From an uncultured Aeromonadaceae bacterium (GTDB lineage: Bacteria > Pseudomonadota > Gammaproteobacteria > Enterobacterales > Aeromonadaceae), in NCBI GenBank assembly GCA_945957385.1, contig CAMFKP010000017.1, positions 1-60,000 on the forward strand: a stretch of DNA of 60,000 nucleotides. Direction: 5' to 3'. Made by a program: the position numbers and the translations under genes. The notes under the pieces are model-generated. The model was not told the DNA's origin, searched no databases, and saw only the letters and a program-made list of their open reading frames with translations. Positions 9,244-18,486 of this stretch are shown here, piece by piece; position 1 is the first letter of the stretch; every line of letters begins with the position of its first letter.

Positions 9244-9454
9244 GACTGCCCTCTATTTTATCTCTATCCAGCTGTATTGTTCTCGGATCACTCCCGATCC
9301 ACGCCCGCAACCTGATTGCCGACGGCCGGAAGACACTACTCTGTCTGGGCAAAGAATTCATCAGTTTATGTGTGGTTTCAGGCGCCCCTTCGCACTTTTT
9401 ACCCCGAGGCTGGTCAGCGGTTATGCAGCCGACAGAGTCACTGCCGCTTTATCC
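9244..9454. other. Divergent intergenic region yciT/purT
   Basis: These roughly 210 bases upstream of the purT promoter should hold the yciT promoter on the minus strand. The plus strand is open through part of the stretch, but only as an extension of frames that overlap yciT or purT. No independent gene or repeat was seen. Confidence 0.35.
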
Positions 9455-9483
9455 TTGGCGCAGCAGAATGAACTGGGTATCAT
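9455..9483 (+). promoter_or_regulatory. Sigma-70 promoter of purT
   Basis: TTGGCG at 9455-9460 and TATCAT at 9478-9483 are separated by exactly 17 bp. Both hexamers match the consensus at four or more positions. The predicted start near 9490 leaves a leader of about 40 bases before purT. Confidence 0.6.
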
Positions 9484-9498
9484 GCGCGCGATTTCACT

Positions 9499-9514
9499 CG
9501 GCAAACGTTTACCC
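9499..9514 (+). promoter_or_regulatory. Candidate PurR operator upstream of purT
   Basis: The core GCAAACGTTTAC is nearly palindromic and matches the centre of the E. coli PurR box (consensus ACGCAAACGTTTTCGT), 11 of 16 positions overall. It lies just after the predicted transcription start and before the ribosome binding site, a position suited to repression by PurR with hypoxanthine or guanine. purT is PurR-regulated in E. coli. The binding protein is not in this window. Confidence 0.55.
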
Positions 9515-9530
9515 CCTAAAGGAGATCCCC

Positions 9531-10709
9531 ATGATTGGTACCCCGCACTGCCCGGCCGCAACCCGCGCCCTGCTGCTCGGCTCAGGAGAACTGGGCAAGG
9601 AAGTGGCCATCGAGCTGCAACGCCTTGGCGTCGAGGTGATCGCCGTGGATCGTTATCCGATGGCTCCTGCCATGCAGGTGGCCCATCGCAGCCATGTCAT
9701 CAGCATGCTCGACGGCGTGGCGCTGCGGCAACTGATCGAGCAGGAACAGCCCCACTTCATCATTCCTGAAATCGAAGCGATTGCCACCGAGACTCTGGTG
9801 GCGCTGGAGCAGGAAGGGTTTAACGTGGTACCCACCGCCCGCGCGACCCGACTGACGATGGACCGAGAAGGGATCCGCCGTCTGGCAGCAGAAACCCTGG
9901 GACTGAGCACTTCCCCCTACCAGTTTGCCGAGACAGAAAGCGACTACCAGGCCGCCGTCGCCCAGATTGGCTTGCCGTGTGTCGTCAAGCCGGTCATGAG
10001 CTCCTCAGGCAAGGGACAGAGCGTGTTACGTCACGCCGATCAGATCACCCCGGCCTGGCATTACGCTCAGGAGGGCGGACGCGCCGGCCGTGGCCGCGTT
10101 ATCGTCGAAGGCTTTGTGCCATTTGATTACGAGATCACGTTGCTGACCGTCAGTGCCGTCGATGGCATTCACTTTTGCGAACCGATCGGTCATCGGCAAG
10201 AAGACGGGGATTACCGTGAATCCTGGCAACCACAGCAGATGGCGGCCGAGGTGTTGGCCAAGGCCCAGCACATTGCGCGCGAAGTGGTCAGCGCCTTGGG
10301 TGGCTATGGGCTGTTTGGCGTAGAGCTGTTTATTAAAGGCGACGAAGTCTATTTCAGCGAAGTCTCACCCCGCCCCCATGACACCGGTCTGGTCACGCTG
10401 ATCGCCCAGGATATGAGTGAATTTGCGCTGCATGCGCGCGCCATTCTCGGTCTGCCTATCGGCCGCATTACCCAGTACGGCCCAGCCGCTTCTGCCGTGA
10501 TTTTGCGTGAAGGGGAATCACGCAATCTGCGCTACGGCAACCTGGCCGCTGCACTGGCGCCAGTACCGGGCGCCCAATTGCGTCTGTTTGCCAAACCGGA
10601 GATTGCAGGCCGCCGCCGTCTGGGCGTCGCTCTGGTGCGGGGCAACACCACCGCAGAGGCGATCAGCCAGGCCATCGCCGTCGCCAACGCGGTTGCCGTC
10701 GAGTTCTAA
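9531..10709 (+). CDS. purT: Formate-dependent phosphoribosylglycinamide formyltransferase
   Basis: PurT is an ATP-grasp enzyme that uses formate and ATP to formylate GAR in purine synthesis, an alternative to folate-dependent PurN. The 392 residues equal the E. coli length. Motifs include [22 protein letters not shown] at the N-terminus, [11 protein letters not shown] in the ATP-grasp domain, the [15 protein letters not shown] strand, [16 protein letters not shown] and [12 protein letters not shown]. The ATG at 9531 has AAGGAG upstream and matches the family start. The open frame 53 codons further upstream covers the promoter and operator, so it is not coding. Confidence 0.97.
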   Translation: MIGTPHCPAATRALLLGSGELGKEVAIELQRLGVEVIAVDRYPMAPAMQVAHRSHVISMLDGVALRQLIEQEQPHFIIPEIEAIATETLVALEQEGFNVVPTARATRLTMDREGIRRLAAETLGLSTSPYQFAETESDYQAAVAQIGLPCVVKPVMSSSGKGQSVLRHADQITPAWHYAQEGGRAGRGRVIVEGFVPFDYEITLLTVSAVDGIHFCEPIGHRQEDGDYRESWQPQQMAAEVLAKAQHIAREVVSALGGYGLFGVELFIKGDEVYFSEVSPRPHDTGLVTLIAQDMSEFALHARAILGLPIGRITQYGPAASAVILREGESRNLRYGNLAAALAPVPGAQLRLFAKPEIAGRRRLGVALVRGNTTAEAISQAIAVANAVAVEF

Positions 10710-10730
10710 ACCACGCCGTCGCGCGTCCGA

Positions 10731-10756
10731 GCCTGCACCCCGGTGCAGGCTTTTTT
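10731..10756 (+). terminator. Terminator of purT
   Basis: GCCTGCACC and GGTGCAGGC form a 9-bp stem with a very short loop, followed by six T, 21 bases after the purT stop. Confidence 0.92.
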
Positions 10757-10814
10757 CTGTCTCGACATCCTGCTACGCTGCGGCCTCTGTTTTTACCCGC
10801 AACCGAGAGGATTC

Positions 10815-11318
10815 ATGGTCTGGTATACCCTTGCGGCCCTGCACTGCTTCTGGCTAGCCATTCTGGCGCAGCAATGGCGCCAGCCGACGTCAGCGGCGCG
10901 TTTTCCCGCGTTATCCAGCGCGCTGATGTTGGGCTTGTTACTGGTCAATAGCGCCAGTTTCTACCCACTGCTGATCGTCTACTTCCGTCTCTATCCGGTC
11001 AGTACCCCCAACCATTTCGCGGTGGTCATGCTGCTATGGCAGCTCACGCTGTGCGGCCTGTTGGTCGTCGTCAGCAGCTGGCGCGGCCGCCGTCAGCAGC
11101 CGTTACCGGCACGACTGACCCCCTGGTGGCAGGGTGCGCTGGCGCTGCTGGGCGCCGTGATTGCCGCGACGGTACTGCGCATCGATATGGCATCCGGCAG
11201 CTTGTTATCTGCCTGGACGCCGCTCTTCATTGCCGCATCAACGCTGCTGGCTATCGGCTACTGGAATCTGTTGCTGCTCGCCAGCCATCGCCTGGGCCAA
11301 CCTGGCCACGCCGCCTGA
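10815..11318 (+). CDS. Small integral membrane protein, unknown function
   Basis: This 167-residue protein is almost wholly hydrophobic, with about five predicted membrane helices: residues 3-20, 33-57, 67-86, 106-124 and 133-158. Short arginine- and glutamine-rich loops lie between them. No family motif, catalytic residue or lipobox was recognised. GAGAGG lies just before the ATG at 10815. The frame is open 24 codons further upstream, but that part overlaps the purT terminator. A DUF4250 gene follows 52 bases downstream and may share its transcript. A permease-like or sensor accessory role cannot be told from sequence. Confidence 0.65.
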   Translation: MVWYTLAALHCFWLAILAQQWRQPTSAARFPALSSALMLGLLLVNSASFYPLLIVYFRLYPVSTPNHFAVVMLLWQLTLCGLLVVVSSWRGRRQQPLPARLTPWWQGALALLGAVIAATVLRIDMASGSLLSAWTPLFIAASTLLAIGYWNLLLLASHRLGQPGHAA

Positions 11319-11370
11319 ACACACTGACCGCCAGCCAACATGACGACGGCTGGCGCTTCACGAGGAGAAG

Positions 11371-11574
11371 ATGACGATGTTTGACCTGACCCGTTTCGAT
11401 TCGCTGCCCGCGGCGATGTTGCTGAGTGTGGTGAATACCCAGCTGCGTGACCATTTCAGCTCGCTCGACGCGCTGGCTGACTATCACGATATCAGTGCCA
11501 GCGCGTTGTGCGCCTACCTTGAGGCCGGTGGTTTCTGCTACGTCGCCGCACAAAACCAGTTCAAAGCCAAATAA
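11371..11574 (+). CDS. DUF4250 family small protein
   Basis: This 67-residue protein fits the short DUF4250 family: LPAAMLLSVVNTQLRDHFSSLDALADYHDIS resembles the family core of MLLSVINTKLRDEYSSLDEL type, followed by an AYLEAGGFCYVAAQNQFK end. The middle part looks like a helix-turn-helix-like fold, but DNA binding is not established. GAGGAG lies 3 bases before the first ATG and 9 bases before a second ATG at 11377, so the true start may be two codons later (65 residues). It follows the membrane protein gene. Confidence 0.7.
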   Translation: MTMFDLTRFDSLPAAMLLSVVNTQLRDHFSSLDALADYHDISASALCAYLEAGGFCYVAAQNQFKAK

Positions 11575-11669
11575 TTCGTTACCTCGTTGTCAGCGAGGCT
11601 GATTATTTAGTCATGCCAACGCCGTGCTATATCATGCAAACGCTATCAGTCCCAAATCCGGATAAAAAA

Positions 11670-11708
11670 CAATCACATCATCCTCATGAAAATATGATTG
11701 GCCTTTTT
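11670..11708 (+). terminator. Possible terminator after the DUF4250 gene
   Basis: CAATCA and TGATTG form a short stem with a partly pairable 19-base interior, followed by GCC and five T. It is weaker than the hairpin at 11810 but oriented to serve the plus-strand genes upstream. The rest of 11575-11809 shows no gene. Confidence 0.35.
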
Positions 11709-11809
11709 ATTCAAAAAGATAGCGCATAACAATCGCACGACATTCGCGTTATTTCCGCACGCTCATCGCCACAGCCGGCCACTGAGTATCCAGTGGCGCA
11801 AATAATACA

Positions 11810-11843
11810 AAACGCCCCTGTCATCACTGACAGGGGCGTTTTA
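11810..11843. terminator. Bidirectional terminator between the DUF4250 gene and rhlE
   Basis: AAAACGCCCCTGTCA and TGACAGGGGCGTTTT form a long perfect stem with A and T tails on both sides, 25 bases past the rhlE stop. It can stop converging transcripts from both directions. Confidence 0.92.
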
Positions 11844-11868
11844 GTTTATGCTGCTTTTGGCTGCGGAA

Positions 11869-13305
11869 TCAGGGCTTATTACCGTGCGGGCGCACCGACT
11901 GGTTGGCGTGGCGATCACCACCGGGACGACGACCCGGCTGGGCCGACTTGTTGGCCGGCTTAGCGCTACCTGGCTTGCCAGGGCGGGATGGACCTTGACC
12001 GTTGCTGCGTGCGTCGCCTGCGGCGCGCTCACCTTGCGGACGGGCCTGGCCCTGGCGCGGGGCCCGGTTACCCTGCCGCGGTTTGCCTGCGCGCGGCGCC
12101 GGCTCCTGGCCTTTGCGTGCCGGCTGGCCCTTGCCCTGGGCGATGGCATCAAGGGTCTCACGGCTTGGTTCAAAGCCGGCAATGATCTGTTGTTCGATCG
12201 CTTGCTGGGTCAGACGCTCAATGCCACGCAGCAGTTTGCCTTCGTCGGCACTGACCAGCGAGATGGCATGACCCGCCGCCCCTGCGCGGCCGGTGCGGCC
12301 GATACGGTGCACATAATCTTCAGCCACATTCGGCAATTCGAAGTTCACTACCTGCGGCAGCTTGTCAATATCCAGGCCGCGGGCGGCGATATCCGTGGCG
12401 ACCAGAACCCGCACCTCACCGCTCTTGAATCCATCCAGAGCCCGCGTCCGCGCGCCCTGGCTCTTGTTGCCATGAATGGCTGCTGCCGTGACACCGTCTT
12501 TTTCCAGACGTTCAGCCAGACGGTTAGCAATGTGCTTGGTACGGGTAAATACCAGCACCTGTTGCCAGTCGTGGTGGCGCACCAGATGGCTCAACAAGGC
12601 GGGCTTGTCACTCTTGTCGACCGGATGCACCAGCTGCTCGATGCGTTCAGCCGTGCTGTTGCGCGGAGCCACTTCAACCAGCTGCGGCTCATGCAGCAGG
12701 CCGGTAGCCAAATCACGGATCTCATCGGCAAAGGTGGCGGAGAACAGCAGGTTCTGACGCTTGGCCGGCAGTAACTTGAGAATGCGGCGGATGTCGTGAA
12801 TAAAGCCCATGTCGAGCATGCGGTCGGCTTCATCCAGTACCAGAATCTCCAGATCCTCGAAACGCACCGCATTTTGCTGATACAGATCGAGCAGACGGCC
12901 CGGGCAGGCCACCAGAACGTCGACGCCCTTGCGCAACCCCATCATCTGCGGGTTGATGCTCACCCCGCCAAATACCACCTGATAACGCAACGGCAGGTGA
13001 CGGCCATAGTTGGCGATACTCTCACCGACCTGAGCGGCCAGCTCCCGCGTCGGTGTCAGCACCAAAGCCCGAATACGGTTCGGACCAGGACGCTTGGGCC
13101 GGCCCTCACTGCCCATCAGCCGCTGCAACATCGGTAGCGTGAAACCGGCGGTCTTGCCGGTGCCGGTCTGAGCCGCAGCCATCAGATCCCGTCCTTCCAA
13201 CACGACCGGAATGGCCGCCGCCTGGATCGGAGAGGGCGTGTCGTAACCCTGTTCGGAAATCGCACGCAACAAGGATTCGCTCAGACCGAGAGAAGCAAAA
13301 TTCAT
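11869..13305 (-). CDS. rhlE: DEAD-box ATP-dependent RNA helicase RhlE
   Basis: RhlE is a cytoplasmic DEAD-box helicase that remodels RNA during ribosome assembly and, in the cold, mRNA turnover. In 478 residues it carries the Q motif ([19 protein letters not shown] with PSPIQ), motif [15 protein letters not shown], motif II DEAD ([10 protein letters not shown]), motif III SAT, and [15 protein letters not shown] with [10 protein letters not shown]. After residue 390 comes an arginine-, glycine- and proline-rich basic tail typical of RhlE. The ATG at 13305 is followed directly by the conserved N-terminus. The spacing to the divergent gene leaves a possible long 5' leader. Confidence 0.94.
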   Translation of the reverse strand: MNFASLGLSESLLRAISEQGYDTPSPIQAAAIPVVLEGRDLMAAAQTGTGKTAGFTLPMLQRLMGSEGRPKRPGPNRIRALVLTPTRELAAQVGESIANYGRHLPLRYQVVFGGVSINPQMMGLRKGVDVLVACPGRLLDLYQQNAVRFEDLEILVLDEADRMLDMGFIHDIRRILKLLPAKRQNLLFSATFADEIRDLATGLLHEPQLVEVAPRNSTAERIEQLVHPVDKSDKPALLSHLVRHHDWQQVLVFTRTKHIANRLAERLEKDGVTAAAIHGNKSQGARTRALDGFKSGEVRVLVATDIAARGLDIDKLPQVVNFELPNVAEDYVHRIGRTGRAGAAGHAISLVSADEGKLLRGIERLTQQAIEQQIIAGFEPSRETLDAIAQGKGQPARKGQEPAPRAGKPRQGNRAPRQGQARPQGERAAGDARSNGQGPSRPGKPGSAKPANKSAQPGRRPGGDRHANQSVRPHGNKP

Positions 13306-13406
13306 AACAACCTACTGAAAAATAAAGATGGCATTGGGCTAACAACCGATGCCGGACAAAGGGGAAGTCCGGCCCTGCAGCGGAACATCCGAAGAGAGGT
13401 GACTTC

Positions 13407-13565
13407 ATGAGTGGCAGGCTCAGACTGCGCGAGCAGACCCACCTGACGGCCGCCAGCTTAACCGTTTTGCCGTCCGGTGACGAGCAGAATGTGATCCGCT
13501 TCAAAATTAACCAGCCGGGCATGATTGATTGCATGATCACGGCCGTAGCGAGCGTTACAGGGTAA
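13407..13565 (+). CDS. Candidate 52-residue small protein
   Basis: A short ORF lies in the rhlE/hxpB gap. Its ATG at 13407 follows GAGAGG with a 7-base spacing, a good ribosome binding site. The frame stays open for 52 codons to TAA. The product starts MSGRLRLREQTHL and ends near MIDCMITAVASVTG. It has a basic N-terminus and no obvious membrane helix, and no family was recognised. It ends 34 bases before hxpB, so it could be the first gene of an operon with hxpB and the P-type ATPase, or a leader ORF. It rests on the binding site and open frame alone. Confidence 0.35.
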   Translation: MSGRLRLREQTHLTAASLTVLPSGDEQNVIRFKINQPGMIDCMITAVASVTG

Positions 13566-13599
13566 GCTGATAGGCCAATCGACAACCTAGGAGTAGCGA

Positions 13600-14313
13600 A
13601 TGCAAGCCGGTAACGCATTACCACGACCAGCGATTGAGGCAGTGATTTTTGATATGGATGGCGTATTGATTGACTCAGAACCCTTGTGGCAACAGGGTGA
13701 ATACGAGGTTTTCAGTGCGCTGGGAGTGCCATTAACGCCCGCGATGTGCCAGCAAACCATGGGCTTGCGCGTCGATCAGGTCGTGAGCTATTGGCAACAA
13801 CGTTTTCCGCAGCTTGCACTGGATGTTCAGTCCACCGCCGCCGCCATTCTTGACCGTGTTGCCCTGCAAATCCGCGAACAAGGTAAGCCGCTGCCCGGGG
13901 TGGTCGCCACCTTGCAACGGCTGCAGGATCTCGGCCTCAAGATCGGCCTGGCCACCTCCTCTCCGCGCCGCCTGGTGACGACTGTGCTGACAACGCTGGG
14001 GATCCTCGACTATTTCACCTTGTGGCACAGCGCTGAGGGCGAACCCTTTGGTAAGCCCCATCCGGCTGTTTATCTGACGACAGCCGCACGTCTTGGCACG
14101 CCCCCCTCGCAGTGTCTGGCCATCGAGGACAGCCTCAACGGCTTGCTGGCAGCCAAATCTGCCGGTATGACGTTATTAGCGGTGCCGGATCCGCACAGCG
14201 CCGCCGATCCACGCTGGGTGTGGGCAGATTACCGTCTGCCCAGTCTGGCTGAATTCACGACCGCCCATCCGCTTTGGCAACATCTGCGTGGCATCGCTGC
14301 TGTACAGCCGTAA
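13600..14313 (+). CDS. hxpB: HAD-family sugar phosphatase, HxpB (YniC) type
   Basis: This 237-residue phosphatase belongs to HAD subfamily I with a helical cap. The nucleophile motif I is FDMDGVLIDSEP (aspartates near residues 19 and 21), motif II is ATSSPR, motif III lysine is in FGKPHP, and motif IV is IEDSLNGLLAAKSAGM. Length and pattern match E. coli YniC/HxpB, which dephosphorylates 2-deoxyglucose-6-phosphate and hexitol phosphates. Other beta-phosphoglucomutase-like HAD enzymes look similar, so the substrate is not certain. AGGAG precedes the ATG. The P-type ATPase gene starts 10 bases after its stop, so the two are one transcription unit. Confidence 0.82.
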   Translation: MQAGNALPRPAIEAVIFDMDGVLIDSEPLWQQGEYEVFSALGVPLTPAMCQQTMGLRVDQVVSYWQQRFPQLALDVQSTAAAILDRVALQIREQGKPLPGVVATLQRLQDLGLKIGLATSSPRRLVTTVLTTLGILDYFTLWHSAEGEPFGKPHPAVYLTTAARLGTPPSQCLAIEDSLNGLLAAKSAGMTLLAVPDPHSAADPRWVWADYRLPSLAEFTTAHPLWQHLRGIAAVQP

Positions 14314-14323
14314 GGAGGTAGCC

Positions 14324-16990
14324 ATGAACCTGCCGGCCTCATCCACCATCCGCACCTGGCACTCATTGAGTGCCGCCGAATGCCAGCAGGCGTTGCACAC
14401 CACGCCCCAGGGACTGGCCAGTGCCGAGGCACAGCAACGATGGCAGCTCTATGGCCCCAACCGGCTGACACCACCCTATCGCTTGCCGATGTGGCGACGC
14501 CTGATCAACCAGTTTCGCAATGCCTTGATCTATGTGCTGCTGCTGGCAGCCGGGATGAGTCTGCTGACCGGGCACCTGACCGATGCGCTGGTGATACTGG
14601 CCGTCGTGATCATCAATGCCCTGTTTGGCGTGTTGCAGGAAGGCAAAGCCGAACAAGCGCTGGCCAGCATTCGCCAGATGCTGCGACTGACAGCGCGGGT
14701 CAGCCGGGACGGTCAGCATCAGTTGCTGGATGCCGAAATGCTGGTCCCTGGTGATTTGGTCCATCTGGAGTCCGGAGACAAGGTGCCGGCGGATCTGCGT
14801 CTGCTGACACAACAGAATCTACTGGTACAAGAGAGCGCGCTGACCGGCGAGTCAGCCAGCGTCGGTAAAGGGCTAGTGGCACTGGCGGAGCAGACGCCGT
14901 TGGCCGAGCAGAGCAATCTGTTATTTGCCGGCACGCTCATCACCCAAGGCCGTGCTACTGGCTGGGTGATCCGTACCGGCGATGACACCGAGCTGGGTAA
15001 AATTGGCGCCCTGCTGCGCCATGTCGAACCCTTATCGACACCGCTGACCCGTCAACTGGATCGGCTCGGCGCTCAACTCAGCCGCTATATCGTGCTGATC
15101 GCCGTCGTGACGTTTGTCTTTGGCTGGCTGTGGCGCCAGATGCCAGCCGCCGAGCTGTTCATGGCGGCGGTCAGTCTGGCGGTAGCCGCCATTCCGGAAG
15201 GGCTGCCTGCCGTGGTGACCATAGCCCTCGCCATTGGCGTACAGCGGATGGCGCGGCACAAGGCGATCATGCGTCAGCTCCCGGCCGTTGAGACACTGGG
15301 GGCGGTGACGGTCATTGGCTCTGACAAGACCGGGACCCTGACCTGCAATGAGATGGTAGTTCGCGCCCTGATCACCCCGCTCGGTCAGTGGCAAGTTTCT
15401 GGCCAGGGCTATGGTGATGACGGCCAGATCACGCCCCAGGGCAGTGACAGCGCTACATCGGCAGCCATCACATCACGTCAGGCCTTGTTACAGGCCGCAG
15501 TGTTGTGCAACGAGGCCACCCTCGGCGTTGATGAACAGGGTCATATCACCCTGCAAGGTGATCCGACCGAAGGCGCGCTGCTGGCTGTTGGCTTGAAAGC
15601 CGGAATTGACTGGCAAGCATGCCGGCTGTCGCAACCGCGCCAGGCGCTTGTACCGTTCGAACCGGCAGCAGGTTTTATGGCCACCGCGCATCAGGTCGAG
15701 CATGGCCGGCATTGGTTTCTCAAAGGCGCACCGGAGAAAGTACTGGCGTTGTGTCAAGGGCATGTGGACAGCGCAGTCTGGCGCCAGCACATCGAAACCC
15801 TGGCGGCACAAGGGTTGCGCGTCCTGGCGGTTGCGCAACAACTCACCGGCCCGGAGCTGGCCACGCTACCGCGTGATGGTTGGCAATGGCTTGGCGTGAT
15901 CGGCATGATGGATCCCCCTCGCCCTGAGGCAGCGCGCGCCATCGCTGCGTGCCAGCAGGCCGGTATACATCTGATGATGATTACCGGTGATCACCTGGCA
16001 ACAGCCAGTGCCATTGCGCGTCAGTTGGGGTTGTCCGACACGCCGCAAGCGTTAACGGGACAGGAGCTTGATCAGATGTCGGACCACGAGCTACAGGCCT
16101 GCTGTACACAACTGGACTTGCTGGCTCGCGCCACTCCGGCCAATAAACTACGCCTGGTTCAGGCACTCCAGGCCCGGGGAGCAGTGGTCGCCATGACGGG
16201 GGATGGTGTCAATGACGCCCCGGCGTTGCGGCAAGCCGATATCGGTGTTGCCATGGGGCTGGCTGGCACCGAAGCGGCCAAGGAAGCGGCCGATATGGTG
16301 TTGGCGGATGACAACATCGCCACGCTGCAAAACGCGGTCCATCAAGGGCGCCACATCTATTCGATACTGCAGCGCACCTTGATCTTCTTGCTGCCGACCA
16401 ATGGCGCACAGGCACTGGTGCTGCTGCTGGCGATCCTCTTGGGCTGGGCCATGCCGATCAGCCCGCTACAGATTTTATGGATCAACATGGTCAGTGCCAT
16501 CACGCTGGCATTGCCCTTAGCCTTTGAGCCGCTAGATACGCAGTTGATGAACAAGCCACCCCGCGCCCCCCACCAACCGCTGCTCAGCGTCTCGCATTGG
16601 ACGCTGATCGTGCTAGCCGCGGTGGTCATCAGTCTGCTGACACTGCTGCAATATCAGCTCGCTTTCTGGCACGACCTAACCGCGACACAAGCGAGTACGT
16701 TGGCCATGCAGGGGCTGATCGCCTGCGAGATGAGTTTTTTGGTGAATTGTCGCTATCTGGAACGCACTACATTCAACCGACGCGCCTGGTTGGGGCATAG
16801 CGGTATCTGGCTGGCGTTTGTCATGCTGCTGTTGTTGCAACTGCTGCTGACCTATCTGCCGCCGTTACAACAGGCGTTTGCGACGGCCCCGCTGACAGTG
16901 CGTGACTGGTTGATGGTTGGCTCACAAGGGGCGATCAGCTATGTACTGCTGGAGCTGATCAAGCGGGGGCTGCGGCGCGGACTGGTATGA
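14324..16990 (+). CDS. P2-type cation-transporting P-type ATPase
   Basis: This 888-residue inner-membrane ATPase has all P-type landmarks: TGES in the actuator domain, the phosphorylated aspartate in DKTGTLT at residue 334, KGAPE, MITGD, and TGDGVNDAP in the hinge. PEGLP in membrane helix 4 places it near the Ca2+/Na+ (P2) group. In helix 6 it reads WINMVSAI where SERCA calcium pumps have WVNLVTDG, so the calcium-ligand aspartate is replaced by alanine. The transported ion is therefore uncertain; sodium or another monovalent ion is possible. AAGGAGG precedes the ATG at 14324, 10 bases after hxpB. Confidence 0.88.
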   Translation: MNLPASSTIRTWHSLSAAECQQALHTTPQGLASAEAQQRWQLYGPNRLTPPYRLPMWRRLINQFRNALIYVLLLAAGMSLLTGHLTDALVILAVVIINALFGVLQEGKAEQALASIRQMLRLTARVSRDGQHQLLDAEMLVPGDLVHLESGDKVPADLRLLTQQNLLVQESALTGESASVGKGLVALAEQTPLAEQSNLLFAGTLITQGRATGWVIRTGDDTELGKIGALLRHVEPLSTPLTRQLDRLGAQLSRYIVLIAVVTFVFGWLWRQMPAAELFMAAVSLAVAAIPEGLPAVVTIALAIGVQRMARHKAIMRQLPAVETLGAVTVIGSDKTGTLTCNEMVVRALITPLGQWQVSGQGYGDDGQITPQGSDSATSAAITSRQALLQAAVLCNEATLGVDEQGHITLQGDPTEGALLAVGLKAGIDWQACRLSQPRQALVPFEPAAGFMATAHQVEHGRHWFLKGAPEKVLALCQGHVDSAVWRQHIETLAAQGLRVLAVAQQLTGPELATLPRDGWQWLGVIGMMDPPRPEAARAIAACQQAGIHLMMITGDHLATASAIARQLGLSDTPQALTGQELDQMSDHELQACCTQLDLLARATPANKLRLVQALQARGAVVAMTGDGVNDAPALRQADIGVAMGLAGTEAAKEAADMVLADDNIATLQNAVHQGRHIYSILQRTLIFLLPTNGAQALVLLLAILLGWAMPISPLQILWINMVSAITLALPLAFEPLDTQLMNKPPRAPHQPLLSVSHWTLIVLAAVVISLLTLLQYQLAFWHDLTATQASTLAMQGLIACEMSFLVNCRYLERTTFNRRAWLGHSGIWLAFVMLLLLQLLLTYLPPLQQAFATAPLTVRDWLMVGSQGAISYVLLELIKRGLRRGLV

Positions 16991-17059
16991 CGGCATGCTT
17001 GTCGTCACCCGGCAGGCTAGCTAGACTGCCGTCCGCTTTTTTTGATACAGGATCACAGG

Positions 17060-18307
17060 ATGCACAGTTCTCCAGTTCTTACGACCACGGTGGCCATTGT
17101 CGGTGGCGGGCCTGCAGGCCTGATGGCCGCACAATGGCTCAGTGGCCGCGGCCATCAGGTGATGCTGTTCGATGCCATGCCCTCGGTGGGACGCAAGTTC
17201 TTGCAAGCTGGTAAGGGCGGCATGAATCTAACCCATTCGGAGCCTTATGCCGCCTTTATCAGCCGTTATGGTGATGCGACTCCCTACCTAGCCCCCATGC
17301 TGGCTGAGTTTGGTGCCGATGCCCTGCGCGCTTGGGCGCGAGATCTGGGTTTTGAGACCTTTGTTGGCAGTTCGGGCCGCGTGTTCCCAACCGACATGAA
17401 AGCGGCGCCCCTGCTACGCCGCTGGCTTGAACGGCTGCGAGCCCAAGGCGTGACGTTTCATATGCGCCATGAGTGCTTGGGCTGGAACGCACAGCAGCAA
17501 CTGCGTTTTGCGACTCCAGATGGCGAGATCGATGTCGCTGCCGACGCCACCCTGCTTGCGCTCGGGGGGGCCAGCTGGCCGCGACTCGGTTCCACTGGAC
17601 GCTGGGCTGGCTGGCTGGCAAACGAAGCCGTGACCATGACACCGTTTGCCCCCAGCAATTGCGGCTTTGAAATGCCATGGAGTACGTTTTTCCGTGAACG
17701 TTTTGCCGGTCATCCGTTGAAGACGGTATGTATCTCGGTTCAACAAGCTGATGGCAGCCTGATCCAGCGCCAGGGTGAGTGCGTGATCACCGAGCACGGT
17801 ATGGAAGGGAGCCTGCTCTATCCCTTCACTCCGCAACTGCGTCGCGAATTGACACTGAATGGTCGCGCCTGCTTCTGGCTCGATCTGCTGCCAGGTCGCA
17901 GTCTGGAGCGGGTTCAGCAAGAACTGCATCTGCCGCGTGGCGCCAAGTCTCTTGCCAATCACCTGCGCAGCCGACTTGGGCTAGAAGGTGTAAAAGCGGC
18001 GCTGCTGCGTGAATGCGCGCAACCGGCGCAGATGCTGGATATGCACCAGTTGGCGAACCTGATCAAGAAGTTGCCGATCACCGTGACCGCAACGCGGCCG
18101 ATCGACGAAGCCATCAGTACCGCCGGCGGAGTTTGTTTTACATCCCTCAACGCACAGTTGATGCTCATTAGCCAGCCCGGTGTTTTTTGTGCCGGTGAGA
18201 TGCTGGATTGGGAGGCGCCGACTGGCGGTTATCTACTGACAGGCTGTTTCAGTTCAGGACTTTGGGCGGCCAAGGGTATCGAAAATTGGTTAGATCAGTC
18301 ACGGTGA
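17060..18307 (+). CDS. HI0933-like NAD(P)/FAD-dependent flavoprotein (TIGR03862 type)
   Basis: This 415-residue flavoprotein starts with an FAD-binding Rossmann motif (VAIVGGGPAGLMAAQWL) and continues with the family signature VGRKFLQAGKGGMNLTHSE. The C-terminal segment TRPIDEAISTAGGVCF, then GVFCAGEMLDWEAPTGGYLLTG, is typical of HI0933-like proteins, in particular the TIGR03862 branch. The physiological substrate is unknown. The ATG at 17060 has AGGATCACAGG upstream. An in-frame TTG six codons earlier is less likely. It follows the P-type ATPase gene by 69 bases and may be read with it. Confidence 0.85.
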   Translation: MHSSPVLTTTVAIVGGGPAGLMAAQWLSGRGHQVMLFDAMPSVGRKFLQAGKGGMNLTHSEPYAAFISRYGDATPYLAPMLAEFGADALRAWARDLGFETFVGSSGRVFPTDMKAAPLLRRWLERLRAQGVTFHMRHECLGWNAQQQLRFATPDGEIDVAADATLLALGGASWPRLGSTGRWAGWLANEAVTMTPFAPSNCGFEMPWSTFFRERFAGHPLKTVCISVQQADGSLIQRQGECVITEHGMEGSLLYPFTPQLRRELTLNGRACFWLDLLPGRSLERVQQELHLPRGAKSLANHLRSRLGLEGVKAALLRECAQPAQMLDMHQLANLIKKLPITVTATRPIDEAISTAGGVCFTSLNAQLMLISQPGVFCAGEMLDWEAPTGGYLLTGCFSSGLWAAKGIENWLDQSR

Positions 18308-18371
18308 TCACATTTTCGTCACTTCTGCTCTGCAAACTGTGCGGGTACAGAAACTAAACATAGATTTTATG

Positions 18372-18458
18372 GTCTATTTATCCGAGAGCGATCGCAAATT
18401 GGATTAGTTTCTGGAAAAGTTCTTTTGACAGCGCCATTGACTTGTTCAATAAATAGAC
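18372..18458. repeat. Inverted repeat flanking a promoter
   Basis: GTCTATTTAT at 18372-18381 and its exact reverse complement at 18449-18458 lie 67 bases apart. The second copy covers the predicted -10 box of the promoter for the 66-residue protein, so the pair could be operator half-sites. Chance remains possible. Confidence 0.35.
18425..18453 (+). promoter_or_regulatory. Strong sigma-70 promoter for the 66-residue gene
   Basis: A perfect -35 box TTGACA (18425-18430), a 17-bp spacer and AATAAA as -10 (18448-18453) predict a start near 18460. That leaves a leader of about 27 bases containing the ribosome binding site AGAGAGAGG. Confidence 0.65.
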
Positions 18459-18486
18459 AACTGACGCCAACCAGAGAGAGGCCATT

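Noticed and set aside
11848..12774. A 308-codon plus-strand open frame opposite rhlE
   Set aside because: It runs antisense through the GC-rich, low-complexity tail and core of a clear DEAD-box helicase gene. Its product is compositionally odd and matches no family.
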